From: Betaproteobacteria bacterium
GTDB taxonomy: Bacteria > Pseudomonadota > Gammaproteobacteria > Burkholderiales > SG8-41
Length of the DNA: 27,219 nt
Assembly (NCBI GenBank): GCA_025356695.1
Contig: JANXSE010000065.1
Location: 1 to 27,219, forward strand
Direction: 5' to 3'
Positions within the stretch are counted from its first letter, which is position 1, and each line of letters starts with the position of its first letter. Both the position numbers and the translations under genes were made by a program. Under the pieces are notes generated by a model, which worked only from the letters and a program-made list of their open reading frames with translations, did not search any database and was not told the origin of the DNA. Shown piece by piece: positions 7,756 through 15,821 of the stretch.

Positions 7756-8547
7756 ATGAACGCAAACTATTCAACCTTGTTCCCGTCCGTGCGCCAGGAC
7801 GTCAGCGCCGAAGAATGGGAAACGCGCGTCAATCTCGCCGCCTGTTACCGGTTGGTCGACCGCTATGACATGGCGGACCTGATTTACAACCACATCACCG
7901 CGCGCATACCCGGCAGTGACGATCACCTGCTGATCAACCTCTACGGCCTGCTCTACAAGGAAATCACCGCCTCCAATCTGGCCAAGATCGACGTTGAAGG
8001 CAACATCCTGTCGAAACCGGACACGGATTACGGCATCAACAAATCGGGTTACGTGATACACGGCGCCATACACAAGGCGCGTCCCGAAGTGCAATGCATC
8101 ATCCACACGCATACGCGCGCCGGTATGGCGGTGTCGTCGCTCAAAACCGGACTGCTGCCGATGACGCAGACTTCGATGCGTTTCGCCGGCCACACCGGTT
8201 ATCACGATTACGAAGGCCCGGCAGTCGATCTGGCCGAACGTGAACGCCTGGTGCGCGATCTCGGCCCGCACGACGCACTGATCATGCGCAATCACGGTCT
8301 GCTGACTTGCGGCACGACCATACCGCAGGCCTTCAATACCATGTATCAGCTTGAGCTGGCCTGCCGCGCGCAAATCGACGCGATGGCGGCACGCGATGAA
8401 ATCACGCTGCCGCCCGCCGAAGTGCTTGAACACACCGCCAACATGTATCAGCCGGGCACGCGCCGTCCCTACGGCGTGCTCGAATGGCATGCGATGTTGC
8501 GCCTGCTCGCCGCCGAACCCGGTGGTTATCCGCCGTACTATCAGTAA
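7756..8547 (+). CDS. Class II aldolase/adducin family protein
   Basis: A 263-residue protein of the class II aldolase/adducin fold. Zinc-ligand histidines are visible as H117 and H119 (HTHTRAG) and H180 (MRNHGLL), with the preceding SGYVIHGAIHKARP segment typical of the family. Members cleave phosphorylated sugars by retro-aldol reaction, decarboxylate, or are non-enzymatic. This one belongs to the degradation-gene type commonly found beside acyl-CoA enzymes. The acyl-CoA dehydrogenase gene follows 20 nt downstream on the same strand, so they are probably cotranscribed. The start ATG is the first in frame after the TATAAT box; its Shine-Dalgarno is weak. Confidence 0.9.
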   Translation: MNANYSTLFPSVRQDVSAEEWETRVNLAACYRLVDRYDMADLIYNHITARIPGSDDHLLINLYGLLYKEITASNLAKIDVEGNILSKPDTDYGINKSGYVIHGAIHKARPEVQCIIHTHTRAGMAVSSLKTGLLPMTQTSMRFAGHTGYHDYEGPAVDLAERERLVRDLGPHDALIMRNHGLLTCGTTIPQAFNTMYQLELACRAQIDAMAARDEITLPPAEVLEHTANMYQPGTRRPYGVLEWHAMLRLLAAEPGGYPPYYQ

Positions 8548-8567
8548 CGACCAGCGAAGGAAATCCC

Positions 8568-9734
8568 GTGGATTTCAGCATCAGCGAAGAACAGCGCGAA
8601 TTCGTCAATACCGTACGCAAAGCCTGCCAGAAGGAATTCGCACCGCGCGCGATCAAATATCTCGACGGCACCTGGCCCGCCGAAAACATGAAAACGCTCG
8701 CAGACCTCGGCGTGCTCGGCATGTCGGTGCCGCCGGAATACGGCGGATCCGGGCTCGGCATTCTCGACACCGTGCTGGTGCTCGAGGAAATCGGCAAGGT
8801 CTGTTACGTCACGGCGATGGCGGTGCTCGGCGAAGTCGGCACGCAGACGCGCATCATCTCGACTTACGCGCCGGAATCGATCAAGCAGAAAATTCTGCCG
8901 CGCGTCGCCAGCGGCGAAGCCATCCTCGCCATTTGCATGACCGAACCCGATGCCGGCACCGACGTGCCCAATTACACCACCAACACGGTGATCAAAGGTG
9001 ACCGCGTCATTGTTAACGGCTGCAAAACGCTGATCAGCCGCGCCGACATCGCCGAGATGTTCGTGGTGTTTACGCGCGTTGACGGCGTGGCCGGCGCACC
9101 CGGCATCGGTTGCGTGTTGATTCCCGGCGGCACCAAAGGCCTGGTGGCAGAAGCGAAGTACCACACGATGGGTGGCGAGTATTTAAGTGAAGTGCAGTTC
9201 AACGACATCGAACTGCCGCTCGAAAACCTCGTGATTCGCGACAACGGTTTAAAGAAACTGATGAGCGCGTTCAACACCCAGCGCTGCCTTAATCCGGCGA
9301 TCTGTCTGGGGCTCGCTGAAGGCGCACTCGAAGAAGCGGTGAAGTATATGCGCGACCGCCGCGCCTTCGGCAAGGCGATCGGCGATTTTCAGGGCATGCG
9401 CTGGAAAGCCGCCGACATGTACATTCAGATCGAAGCCGCGCGCGGCCTCCTGTACCGCGCCGCCGTCAGCGGCAAACAGTTTCCCGACCCGACGCTGGCG
9501 GCGATGGCGAAAATCTACACTAACGAAATGAGCATACGCGTCACTTCAGAGGCAATTCAGGTGCACGGCGGTTACGGCTTCACGGATGAATACCCGGTGT
9601 CGCGTTTCTTCCGCGGCACGCGCTACGGCAGCCTTGGCGGCGGCACCAGCGAAACGCTGCGTAATTTTGTCGGCAGAAAACTCGTCGAAGACATGGACCT
9701 GGCGAGCGGCATGCTCGGCATGCAGATGTTCTGA
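8568..9734 (+). CDS. Acyl-CoA dehydrogenase family protein
   Basis: A 388-residue FAD-dependent acyl-CoA dehydrogenase-like protein. It has the N-terminal helical domain, the flavin-binding CMTEPDAGTD (123-132), the middle beta domain, RRAFGKAIGDFQGMRWKAADM (264-284) and the C-terminal QVHGGYGFTDEYPVSRFFR (331-349). The GTG at 8568 is the start: AAGGAA lies 5 nt upstream, and the frame before it only overlaps the aldolase. The usual catalytic glutamate before GTSE is Gly358, and the alternative helix-G position reads NTQRC (Gln238). Enzyme activity is therefore uncertain, although the FAD fold is clear. It is the second gene after the aldolase. Confidence 0.92.
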   Translation: MDFSISEEQREFVNTVRKACQKEFAPRAIKYLDGTWPAENMKTLADLGVLGMSVPPEYGGSGLGILDTVLVLEEIGKVCYVTAMAVLGEVGTQTRIISTYAPESIKQKILPRVASGEAILAICMTEPDAGTDVPNYTTNTVIKGDRVIVNGCKTLISRADIAEMFVVFTRVDGVAGAPGIGCVLIPGGTKGLVAEAKYHTMGGEYLSEVQFNDIELPLENLVIRDNGLKKLMSAFNTQRCLNPAICLGLAEGALEEAVKYMRDRRAFGKAIGDFQGMRWKAADMYIQIEAARGLLYRAAVSGKQFPDPTLAAMAKIYTNEMSIRVTSEAIQVHGGYGFTDEYPVSRFFRGTRYGSLGGGTSETLRNFVGRKLVEDMDLASGMLGMQMF

Positions 9735-9748
9735 TCCATCTCAGGCTT

Positions 9749-9835
9749 GTAGGATGGGTAGAGGCCCGCGGGGCCGAAACCCATCGCTTTAACTGACGTC
9801 TGATGATGGTTTTCGCTGCGCTCTACCCATCCTAC
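9749..9835. repeat. REP-like palindromic element
   Basis: Perfect 15-bp outer arms (9749-9763, 9821-9835; GTAGGATGGGTAGAG and its complement) enclose an inner near-perfect pair, GAAACCCATC (9776-9785) and GATGGTTTTC (9804-9813). This is the short 'gtaggatgggta...' palindrome type and is related in style to 988-1065. It sits between convergent genes. Confidence 0.65.
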
Positions 9836-9848
9836 ATTCCTTCTATCA

Positions 9849-9880
9849 AAAAAAATCCCGGGTGGGCCCGGGATTTTTTT
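9849..9880. terminator. Bidirectional rho-independent terminator
   Basis: A 14-bp perfect stem (9849-9862 with 9867-9880) with a TGGG loop has a CCCGGG core flanked by seven A on the left and seven T on the right. It lies between the convergent acyl-CoA dehydrogenase and HtrA-like genes and can terminate both. Confidence 0.9.
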
Positions 9881-9900
9881 GACGCACAGGTTTCCGGCAA

Positions 9901-10920
9901 TCAATAAACACTGCGTGAGCGTAGATAACTCTCGCGATCAATCGATTTAACGCCGAACTTCTGCACCTCGGTGCCCTTCAGCACATTAAGCTCGACTTCG
10001 GTTCCCGCATCACCGCTGGACCAGATTTTCTTGTAGAAATCGGCGTGGCTTTTGAATTGTTCGCCGCGCACGCCGAGTATGATGTCGCCCGCAGCAAGGC
10101 CCGCTTTGTCGGCCGGACTTTCCGGCGAGACGCGCGTGATCATCAATTTACCCTGCAGATCCTGCGTGTTCACACCGAGCCAGGGCCGCGGTTTGTCATT
10201 GGCCTTGCCCTGCGCAATCAAATCGCCGAGGATGGGCTTCAAGAGATCAATCGGCACAAACATATTACCGGGTATCTGGCGCCCGCCCATCGCGTCACCC
10301 ACGGCGAGTGAGCCGACACCGATCAGCTTGCCGCTTTTGTCGATCAGCGCTGCGCCCTGCCAGTTGACTGTCGCCGGTGCAGTGAAAATCGCCTCATCGA
10401 GCAGGTATTCCCAGCTGCCGGCAAACGGCCGCTTCGACACCACGAAAGCGGGAGCCACGCCGTCGAAGCCGACGATCAGCACCGGCTCGCGATCAGCCAG
10501 TTGTTTGGATTCACCGAACGCGATCGGCTTGATGGTCGGCGCCTGCAACGCGCGCAGCAGCCCGAAACCCGTTGCATAGTCGTAGGCAATCACCGTCGCC
10601 GGCGAGCTGCGACCGTCAACCGCGTTGATCTCGACGGTTTCTGCTTCCTGAATCAGATAACCGATGGTCAAAATCAATCCGCTCGAATCGATGACGATGC
10701 CGGTGCCTTCACGATCCCGCCCCAGCGTATTGCGGCTGCGCGCATCGGGCACTGCGCGCGCGTGCAACCTGACCACCGAAAATGCGTCAACCGTCAGCGG
10801 CGGCTTGCCATCCCCCCGCGGCGCATCCGCACTGATCGCCAGCGATGCCGTCAGGCTTAACAGCAGCCCGGTAACGATTTGCCGTACTGCACTGAGTCTG
10901 ATTCCGCCGGTCGATTGCAT
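9901..10920 (-). CDS. HtrA-like S1C protease homologue with PDZ domain, catalytic triad missing
   Basis: A 339-residue exported protein: signal peptide about 1-32, a trypsin-like domain about 45-235, and a C-terminal PDZ domain about 246-325 (PWLGVNTQDL.., SPADKAGLAAGDIILGVRG). The domain order is that of DegP/DegS-type periplasmic proteases. At each triad site the expected residue is absent. The LTNxH motif reads LTIGY (His to Tyr88), the tDLAlL site reads TGFGLL (Asp to Gly118), and GNSGGPL reads NWQGAAL (Ser to Gln188). It is probably a non-proteolytic binding protein or chaperone. The ATG at 10920 is chosen for its GAGG site and signal peptide; the frame is open to 10989. Confidence 0.85.
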   Translation of the reverse strand: MQSTGGIRLSAVRQIVTGLLLSLTASLAISADAPRGDGKPPLTVDAFSVVRLHARAVPDARSRNTLGRDREGTGIVIDSSGLILTIGYLIQEAETVEINAVDGRSSPATVIAYDYATGFGLLRALQAPTIKPIAFGESKQLADREPVLIVGFDGVAPAFVVSKRPFAGSWEYLLDEAIFTAPATVNWQGAALIDKSGKLIGVGSLAVGDAMGGRQIPGNMFVPIDLLKPILGDLIAQGKANDKPRPWLGVNTQDLQGKLMITRVSPESPADKAGLAAGDIILGVRGEQFKSHADFYKKIWSSGDAGTEVELNVLKGTEVQKFGVKSIDRESYLRSRSVY

Positions 10921-11078
10921 GGAGGCCTCGCACCGCGCGGTAAAGGCCGCGCTTTCCATGATCATAGGCTTAGCGGCGGACCACATCAATTGTAATTACA
11001 TGCGAAAATCATGCGCTGTTTCGAACCAAAGCGGGCGCAGTCGACGCCCGCAGCCTGCAATAGCGGAGGTTGGACCCC

Positions 11079-12041
11079 ATGAAATTCCGGATTTGCGCAT
11101 TGGCGCTGCTGCTACCGGCGCTGGCAGCAAGCGCGCAATCGATTTACCCGACCAAACCGATCCGCATGATTGTTCCCTTCCCGCCCGGCGGTCCGAACGA
11201 CATATTGGGTCGCGTGGTTGCAGCCAAACTCACCGAGCAACTCGGCCAGCAGGTCGTCGTCGATAACCGCGGCGGCGCCGGCGGCATTATCGGCGCCGAG
11301 ATTGCCGCGCGCTCGGCTGCCGACGGCCACACGCTGCTGCTCGCCGGCACCGCGTCGATGGCGATCAATCCCGGCCTGCATAAAAAGCTGCCGTACGATC
11401 CGTTGAAGGACTTCGCGCCGATCAGCATGCTTGGCACCGCACCCAGCCTGCTGACCGTGCATCCGTCGCTGGCAGTGAAAACGGTCAAAGACCTGATCGC
11501 GCTGGCGCAGGCGAAGCCGGGCAAACTTAATTTCGTTTCGGCCGGCCACGGTACACCGCCACATCTCGCCGGCGAATTGTTCAAGAACATGACCGGCATC
11601 GACATGGTGCACGTGCCGTACAAGGGCGGCGGGCCGGCGCTGGCCGATCTACTCGCCGGCCAGGTTGAGCTGTATTTCGCCGGCATCTCGTCGGTACTGC
11701 CCTTCGTTAAAGAAAACCGTCTGCGCGGCGTTGCCGTCACCAGCACCAAACGCACCGCGGTGCTGCCCGATACGCCGACCATCGCCGAATCGGGCCTGCC
11801 CGGTTTTGAAGTCGGCAACTGGTACGCGGTGGTCGCACCCGCGGCAACCTCGCCGGCGATCGTCAAACGACTGAACACGGAAATACTGACCGTGCTGACG
11901 AACCCGGAACTGAAAAAACGGTTTTTTGAACTTGCCGCAGATCCCTTCGGCAGCACGCCCGAGCAGCTCGCAGCCTATAATCGCAGCGAAATCACCAAAT
12001 GGGCCCGCGCCATCAAGGCCGCAGGCATCAAACCGGAATAA
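11079..12041 (+). CDS. Bug/TctC-family tripartite tricarboxylate transporter receptor
   Basis: A 320-residue periplasmic binding protein. The signal peptide ends LAASAQ, followed by YPTKPIRMIVPFPPGGPND, VVVDNRGGAGGIIGAE, YDPLKDFAPISML, HVPYKGGGPAL and the terminal KWARAIKAAGIK helix. The ATG at 11079 has GGAGG 9 nt upstream; the in-frame TTG at 11070 directly abuts that site and is unlikely. The dehydrogenase-like gene follows 17 nt downstream on the same strand. The ligand is unknown and no TctAB genes are present. Confidence 0.93.
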   Translation: MKFRICALALLLPALAASAQSIYPTKPIRMIVPFPPGGPNDILGRVVAAKLTEQLGQQVVVDNRGGAGGIIGAEIAARSAADGHTLLLAGTASMAINPGLHKKLPYDPLKDFAPISMLGTAPSLLTVHPSLAVKTVKDLIALAQAKPGKLNFVSAGHGTPPHLAGELFKNMTGIDMVHVPYKGGGPALADLLAGQVELYFAGISSVLPFVKENRLRGVAVTSTKRTAVLPDTPTIAESGLPGFEVGNWYAVVAPAATSPAIVKRLNTEILTVLTNPELKKRFFELAADPFGSTPEQLAAYNRSEITKWARAIKAAGIKPE

Positions 12042-12058
12042 CCATCGAGGAGAAGGCA

Positions 12059-12832
12059 GTGGATCTCGGACTCAAAGGCAAAGTCGCAATCATCACCGGC
12101 AGCACCGAAGGTATCGGCAAAGCCACCGCGCTCAAATTCGCACGCGAAGGCACAAAAGTCGCCATCTGCAGCCGCGACGCTGCCAAAGTTGATAGCGCCG
12201 TTGCAGAACTCAAAAAAGCCGGCGGCGAAGTGTTCGGCATGGTCGCCGACATCAGCAAGGCCGAAGACATTGAAAAATTCATCAACGGCGCGGTCAAGCA
12301 ATTCGGCCGCGTTGATATCCTCGTCAACAACGCCGGCAGTTCACAGCGCGGCGCCTTTCTTGAAACCGATGACGCGAAGTGGGCGTCGGATTTTGAACTG
12401 AAGATTTTCGGCGCCATCCGCTGCACGCGCCTTGTGGTACCGCATATGATCAAGCAGGGCGGCGGCCGCGTTATCAACATCACCAACGTCGCGGCCAAAC
12501 AGCCGGGTGCGGAATCAGGCCCGACTTCGATCTCGCGCGCCGCCGGTCTCGCGTTGACCAAAATGCTGTCGAAGGAATTCGCGCCGCAGAACGTGCTTGT
12601 CAACACGGTGACCATCGGCAAAATCAAATCGGGCCAGCACGAACGCACGCGCAAAAAGCTCGGCCTCGAACCCGACGTCTATTTCAAAAAAGTGGCGTCC
12701 GACATTCCGATGGGCCGCATGGGCGAAACCAACGAGGCGGCCGATGCGATCGTGTTTCTCGCCTCGAACATGGCGACCTACGTCACCGGCACCAGCATCA
12801 ATCTCGACGGCGGCATTTCCGGCGTGTTGTAG
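12059..12832 (+). CDS. SDR-family oxidoreductase homologue with altered active site
   Basis: A 257-residue short-chain dehydrogenase/reductase fold. The cofactor motif is TGSTEGIG (13-20), NNAG lies at 90-93, and the C-terminal dinucleotide-domain end ITSTNLDGG-like segment reads GTSINLDGGISG. The catalytic YxxxK motif is replaced by T156-SIS-R160, and the upstream Ser position is Asn143 (ITNVAAKQP), so classical SDR chemistry is doubtful. The GTG at 12059 is the start, with GAGGAG 6 nt upstream; the frame before it overlaps the Bug gene. It is cotranscribed with the Bug receptor gene, which suggests a shared substrate pathway. Confidence 0.9.
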   Translation: MDLGLKGKVAIITGSTEGIGKATALKFAREGTKVAICSRDAAKVDSAVAELKKAGGEVFGMVADISKAEDIEKFINGAVKQFGRVDILVNNAGSSQRGAFLETDDAKWASDFELKIFGAIRCTRLVVPHMIKQGGGRVINITNVAAKQPGAESGPTSISRAAGLALTKMLSKEFAPQNVLVNTVTIGKIKSGQHERTRKKLGLEPDVYFKKVASDIPMGRMGETNEAADAIVFLASNMATYVTGTSINLDGGISGVL

Positions 12833-12874
12833 GAAAACAGCGTCGCTGACGCGGATTCGACCGGCACAGCGGCG

Positions 12875-13759
12875 CTATCTGGAGTGCATGAACCGGCGTT
12901 CCCAGTCTTCGACGTCGGCGAGATTCAGCACTTCGTTGTATTCCGGCATGGTGAACATGCGATCACGCACGGACGCGGTGGTACCGTCGCGTTTGAGCGC
13001 ACCGAGCGCTTCGCGGATCGCAAAACCCGCCGCATAACGCTCCAGCCCTGGATAAATCGCGATGCGGTAACCGAGCCGCTCTATTTCAGCGACCGCCAGA
13101 TTTCCCAGTATGCCGCCGCCGTCGATATTGATCAGGAAGGGCGCATCAGCGGAATCCGTCACGCGTTTCATATCGTCAAGTATGGTCGCGCTGGTTTTCA
13201 GTTCGACAAACAATATATCGGCGCCGGCTTTATGGAATGCCTGCGCCCGTTCGATCGCCGCTGCCACACCCTGCCCCGACGCCACGTCGGTGCGCGCGAT
13301 GATCAGAAAATCGGGATCGCGGCGCGCCGCGACTGCGGCTTCTATCTTGCCGACCGCCTCGCCAAGCTCAATGACCGGGCGCGCGCCGGGCAAATGCCCG
13401 CAGCGTTTAGGCGTCACCTGGTCTTCAATATGAATAGCCGCCACGCCTGCCGCCTCGAACTCACGCACTGTTTGCCGCACATTCACCGCATTGCCGTAAC
13501 CGGTATCGGCATCGCAGATGACGGGAATATTGACGCGCGCGGCAATGCGGTGCGCCTGCTGCGAAAGAATAGTCAGATCAATCAGACCGACATCAGGCCG
13601 GCCGAGTTGTGACGCCGAGACGCCGTTGCCGGTAAGGTAGGCGGCTTCGAAACCTGCCTGTTCAACCAGGCAGGCGCCATAGGCATCGTAGATGCCGGGC
13701 GCAACGATCAACTGCGCGCGCTGAACGCGCTCTTTAAAACGTTTCCTGATTGATTCCAC
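12875..13759 (-). CDS. Isocitrate lyase/PEP mutase family enzyme
   Basis: A 294-residue TIM-barrel protein of the isocitrate lyase/phosphoenolpyruvate mutase superfamily. The signature KRCGH lies at 118-122 and the Mg-binding strand ICDADTGYGN at 81-90. The length fits 2-methylisocitrate lyase, oxaloacetate decarboxylase or carboxy-PEP mutase relatives rather than the long isocitrate lyase. The exact reaction (C-C lyase or decarboxylase) is not resolved. The start is GTG at 13759, with GGAA upstream. The Bug gene at 13799-14749 lies 39 nt upstream on the same strand, so the pair probably handles uptake and cleavage of one organic acid. Confidence 0.9.
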   Translation of the reverse strand: MESIRKRFKERVQRAQLIVAPGIYDAYGACLVEQAGFEAAYLTGNGVSASQLGRPDVGLIDLTILSQQAHRIAARVNIPVICDADTGYGNAVNVRQTVREFEAAGVAAIHIEDQVTPKRCGHLPGARPVIELGEAVGKIEAAVAARRDPDFLIIARTDVASGQGVAAAIERAQAFHKAGADILFVELKTSATILDDMKRVTDSADAPFLINIDGGGILGNLAVAEIERLGYRIAIYPGLERYAAGFAIREALGALKRDGTTASVRDRMFTMPEYNEVLNLADVEDWERRFMHSR

Positions 13760-13798
13760 TATTGCTTTCCTTGTGTTTATTGGCGATGCGTTGGCGGG

Positions 13799-14749
13799 TC
13801 ACTGCGCGACGCGGAATTTCTTCTTGATGGCATCGAATTCCCGGATATCGGTCAACAGTACCCCTTTGAAATCGTCCGGCCCCAGATAGCCGTCGAGCTG
13901 CACCACCTGCTCCAGAAACGCTTTCCATTCCGGGGTCTGATGTACCTTCTGTATAGCGGCAACGAGGCGATTAAGTACCGGTGCGGGCAACCCCGCTTTC
14001 GCCATCATGCCGCGCCATTGGTAGCGCACGATATCCCAGCCGCGCTCCTTGTACGTCGGCACGTTGGGAAAATCACCGAGTCGTTTGTCCGCCGAAATCG
14101 CCAGCAAGCGCACTTTTCCGCTCAGTACATGCGGCTTCGCCTGGCCCGGATTATTCTGCGCGGCATCAACATGCCCGCCGGCGACTGCCAGCATCGCCGG
14201 CCCGCCGCCTTTATACGGAATCCAGGTGGTCTTGATCTGCGCGAGTTGCGAGAAAGTTTCCCAGAACACGCGGTGCGCGCCGACCTCGAATGCGCCGCCC
14301 ACCGTAATCTTGTTCGGATACTGGCGCGCGTACCTCACCAGCTCCTCGACCGTCTTGAACGGAATCGAGGCCGGCACAATCAGCGCATAGGGGTCAACCT
14401 GCGACCGCGCGATCATTTGCAATTCGTCCGGCTTGAAATTCACATTGGGCTCGCCGAACAGCGACGCCAGAGACAGCGAGTTGGACGCGATCGTGTAGCC
14501 GTCGGCAGGCGCTTTCAGCAGGGTATTGATCATGATCACACCGTCGGCGCCCGGACGGTTTTCAACAATCACGTTCTGCCCCAATTCCTTCGTCAGCAAT
14601 CTGGCCATGGCGCGCGAATACAGATCGATCGGCGAACCGGGTTCGGCCCAGCACAGTATGGTCACCGGTTTGGCGGGAAACTCCTGCGCAGCGGCATGCA
14701 ACGACACGCAGGCGAATATGGGCAATACGTACCTTAGCAGCGAAATCAT
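13799..14749 (-). CDS. Bug/TctC-family tripartite tricarboxylate transporter receptor (divergent)
   Basis: A 316-residue periplasmic binding protein with a signal peptide ending SLHAAAQ, then FPAKPVTILCWAEPGSPID. The usual PGG binding loop reads EPGSP, unlike the other three copies. VIVENRPGADGVIMI and TWIPYKGGGPAM are conserved. The ATG at 14749 is preceded by GGAGG at 6 nt; the frame runs to 14848 without support. It is first in a two-gene unit with the isocitrate lyase/PEP mutase family gene. The divergent loops suggest a different ligand. Confidence 0.92.
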   Translation of the reverse strand: MISLLRYVLPIFACVSLHAAAQEFPAKPVTILCWAEPGSPIDLYSRAMARLLTKELGQNVIVENRPGADGVIMINTLLKAPADGYTIASNSLSLASLFGEPNVNFKPDELQMIARSQVDPYALIVPASIPFKTVEELVRYARQYPNKITVGGAFEVGAHRVFWETFSQLAQIKTTWIPYKGGGPAMLAVAGGHVDAAQNNPGQAKPHVLSGKVRLLAISADKRLGDFPNVPTYKERGWDIVRYQWRGMMAKAGLPAPVLNRLVAAIQKVHQTPEWKAFLEQVVQLDGYLGPDDFKGVLLTDIREFDAIKKKFRVAQ

Positions 14750-14944
14750 GACACGCCTCCTCAAATCAAAACTTCGTCGTTTTATGTTTTTATGATTTTG
14801 TTTAATGCGGACCGCGCCTGCTGCTTCGGATACAGCATATGGTCGCATAAAACCGGCAAATATCGCTTAAAGCATCGTTGACCAAATGCTTTGGCAATAC
14901 GCTCGCGACACATCAGCCGGGGAAAATGAAAGTGCATGGCGATA

Positions 14945-14971
14945 AAAAAGCAGCCGAACAGGCTGCTTTTT
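14945..14971 (-). terminator. Rho-independent terminator of tRNA-Thr
   Basis: An 11-bp stem (14945-14955 with 14961-14971) with core GCAGCC/GGCTGC and a 5-nt loop. On the minus strand it ends in a T-run and lies 8 bp downstream of the tRNA 3' end. Confidence 0.85.
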
Positions 14972-14979
14972 CATGATTT

Positions 14980-15055
14980 TGGTGCCGCTGCCCGGATTCG
15001 AACTGGGGACCTTCGCATTACGAATGCGCTGCTCTACCAACTGAGCTACAGCGGC
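14980..15055 (-). tRNA. tRNA-Thr (anticodon CGT)
   Basis: A 76-nt cloverleaf on the minus strand including an encoded CCA. The acceptor GCCGCTG pairs perfectly with CAGCGGC, the D arm is GCTCAGTTGGTAGAGC, and the anticodon loop TTCGTAA gives CGT. The T arm TTCGAAT loop has one A-C mismatch in its stem. The anticodon region matches the E. coli thrW type, a known integration target. A terminator follows at 14945-14971, and a -10 box lies upstream at 15101-15106. The first 34 nt recur at 26279-26312. Confidence 0.95.
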
Positions 15056-15067
15056 GATACCGGTTTG
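15022..15067 (-). repeat. Direct repeat, left copy (5' half of tRNA-Thr)
   Basis: 46 nt identical to 26279-26324 in the same orientation, covering tRNA nucleotides 1-34 and 12 nt of leader. The identity stops inside the anticodon loop. A second identical block, 15085-15111, matches 26337-26363; the spacer between blocks differs (17 versus 12 nt). This is a candidate attachment-site half of an island. Confidence 0.75.
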
Positions 15068-15084
15068 GCGATTTGGACTTGCGG

Positions 15085-15111
15085 ACCGGAAGCGGAGCGG
15101 ATTCTACCACG
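15085..15111 (-). promoter_or_regulatory. tRNA-Thr promoter region
   Basis: On the minus strand this reads TGGTAGAATCCGCTCCGC, with a -10-like TAGAAT at 15106-15101 and a GC-rich discriminator, giving a leader of about 40 nt before the tRNA. The -35 box is not clear. The 27 nt are repeated exactly at 26337-26363. Confidence 0.55.
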
Positions 15112-15301
15112 AGGTGAAATTCAGGGGCGCCGACCCGGAATTGCGTGCGTTAACCGCGTGTTACCAGGTCGGTTCGCCCGATTTTCCTACTTTCTTTGCC
15201 AATAAAATCGAATACGAAATATTCCTTCACTAAACTTGTCTTTAAAGGCAATGTCACATCCAGCCTGCGTCGAATCAAACCACCGGCGAACTATTCCACA
15301 G

Positions 15302-15709
15302 ATGATTTTCACGCAAAAAGCGCAAACGGATTTGAAAGCGTCCAGTGCACTCAGGTATCTAAGTCTTCTGATTGCCGGCGTCGTGGTGTTCAATCTGTTT
15401 TATCTCGGCTCAAAGCCGGTGGCAGTAGGGCTGTTTCTGCCGCCCTGGGACAAGGTTGCTCACGCTCTGGCCTTTTCGGGCATTACCGCATTGCTCTGGT
15501 TTGGCGTGAACGGCCGTCTGCCGTTTGCGGTCGTGCTGCTGGTCGCGGTAATCGGTGCTGCCGACGAAATTCACCAGTCAACGCTGCCCGGGCGCGAAGC
15601 CGACGTGCTGGATTTCGCGACGGACGCGGCTGCAGCATTGTGCACTGCCTGCTTGCTGCATTGGTACAATCGCTGGCGCCAGCATAGAGCGGCCGTGCAA
15701 AATAAATAA
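15302..15709 (+). CDS. VanZ-like membrane protein
   Basis: About 135 residues with three or four hydrophobic segments and the VanZ-family pattern PPWDKVAHALAFSGITALLW, then ADEIHQSTLPGREADVLDFATDAAAA. The acidic and histidine residues near the membrane (DKxxH, DExHQ, R, D) are the conserved ones. The function of VanZ-like proteins outside glycopeptide resistance is poorly known; they occur often in exopolysaccharide loci. The start is uncertain: ATG 15302 gives a sensible N-terminus, but the frame is open from 15236. The gene converges on galE, with a terminator at 15932-15971 downstream. Confidence 0.75.
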   Translation: MIFTQKAQTDLKASSALRYLSLLIAGVVVFNLFYLGSKPVAVGLFLPPWDKVAHALAFSGITALLWFGVNGRLPFAVVLLVAVIGAADEIHQSTLPGREADVLDFATDAAAALCTACLLHWYNRWRQHRAAVQNK

Positions 15710-15805
15710 CGCGGGCGCCAGCGCAAACCGCCGCAGAACCGCCATTGCGCGCCCCGCCATCAAACAAACGGTGGGTTTTGATTGTTACGGAAAAATATCA
15801 TTCAG

Positions 15806-15821
15806 TAGTCCGAACGGACTA
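15806..15821. promoter_or_regulatory. Palindrome TAGTCCGAACGGACTA, copy 1
   Basis: Perfect 7-bp arms around AA, in the 348-bp gene-free gap 15710-16057. A 15-of-16 match occurs at 20732-20747, upstream of rfbB. It resembles a dimeric regulator site. Apart from this and the terminator at 15932-15971, nothing else is seen in the gap. Confidence 0.5.

Noticed and set aside
13940..14737. 265-aa plus-strand ORF
   Set aside because: Antisense shadow of the Bug receptor at 13799-14749; no family features.
14936..15205. 89-aa ORF across tRNA-Thr
   Set aside because: It reads through the antisense of the tRNA and its terminator; a common false ORF at tRNA genes.
15806..15821. Palindrome as a lux-box (quorum sensing)
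   Set aside because: The length and dyad shape are suggestive, but no LuxR/LuxI gene is in the window and the bases do not match a box I can name.
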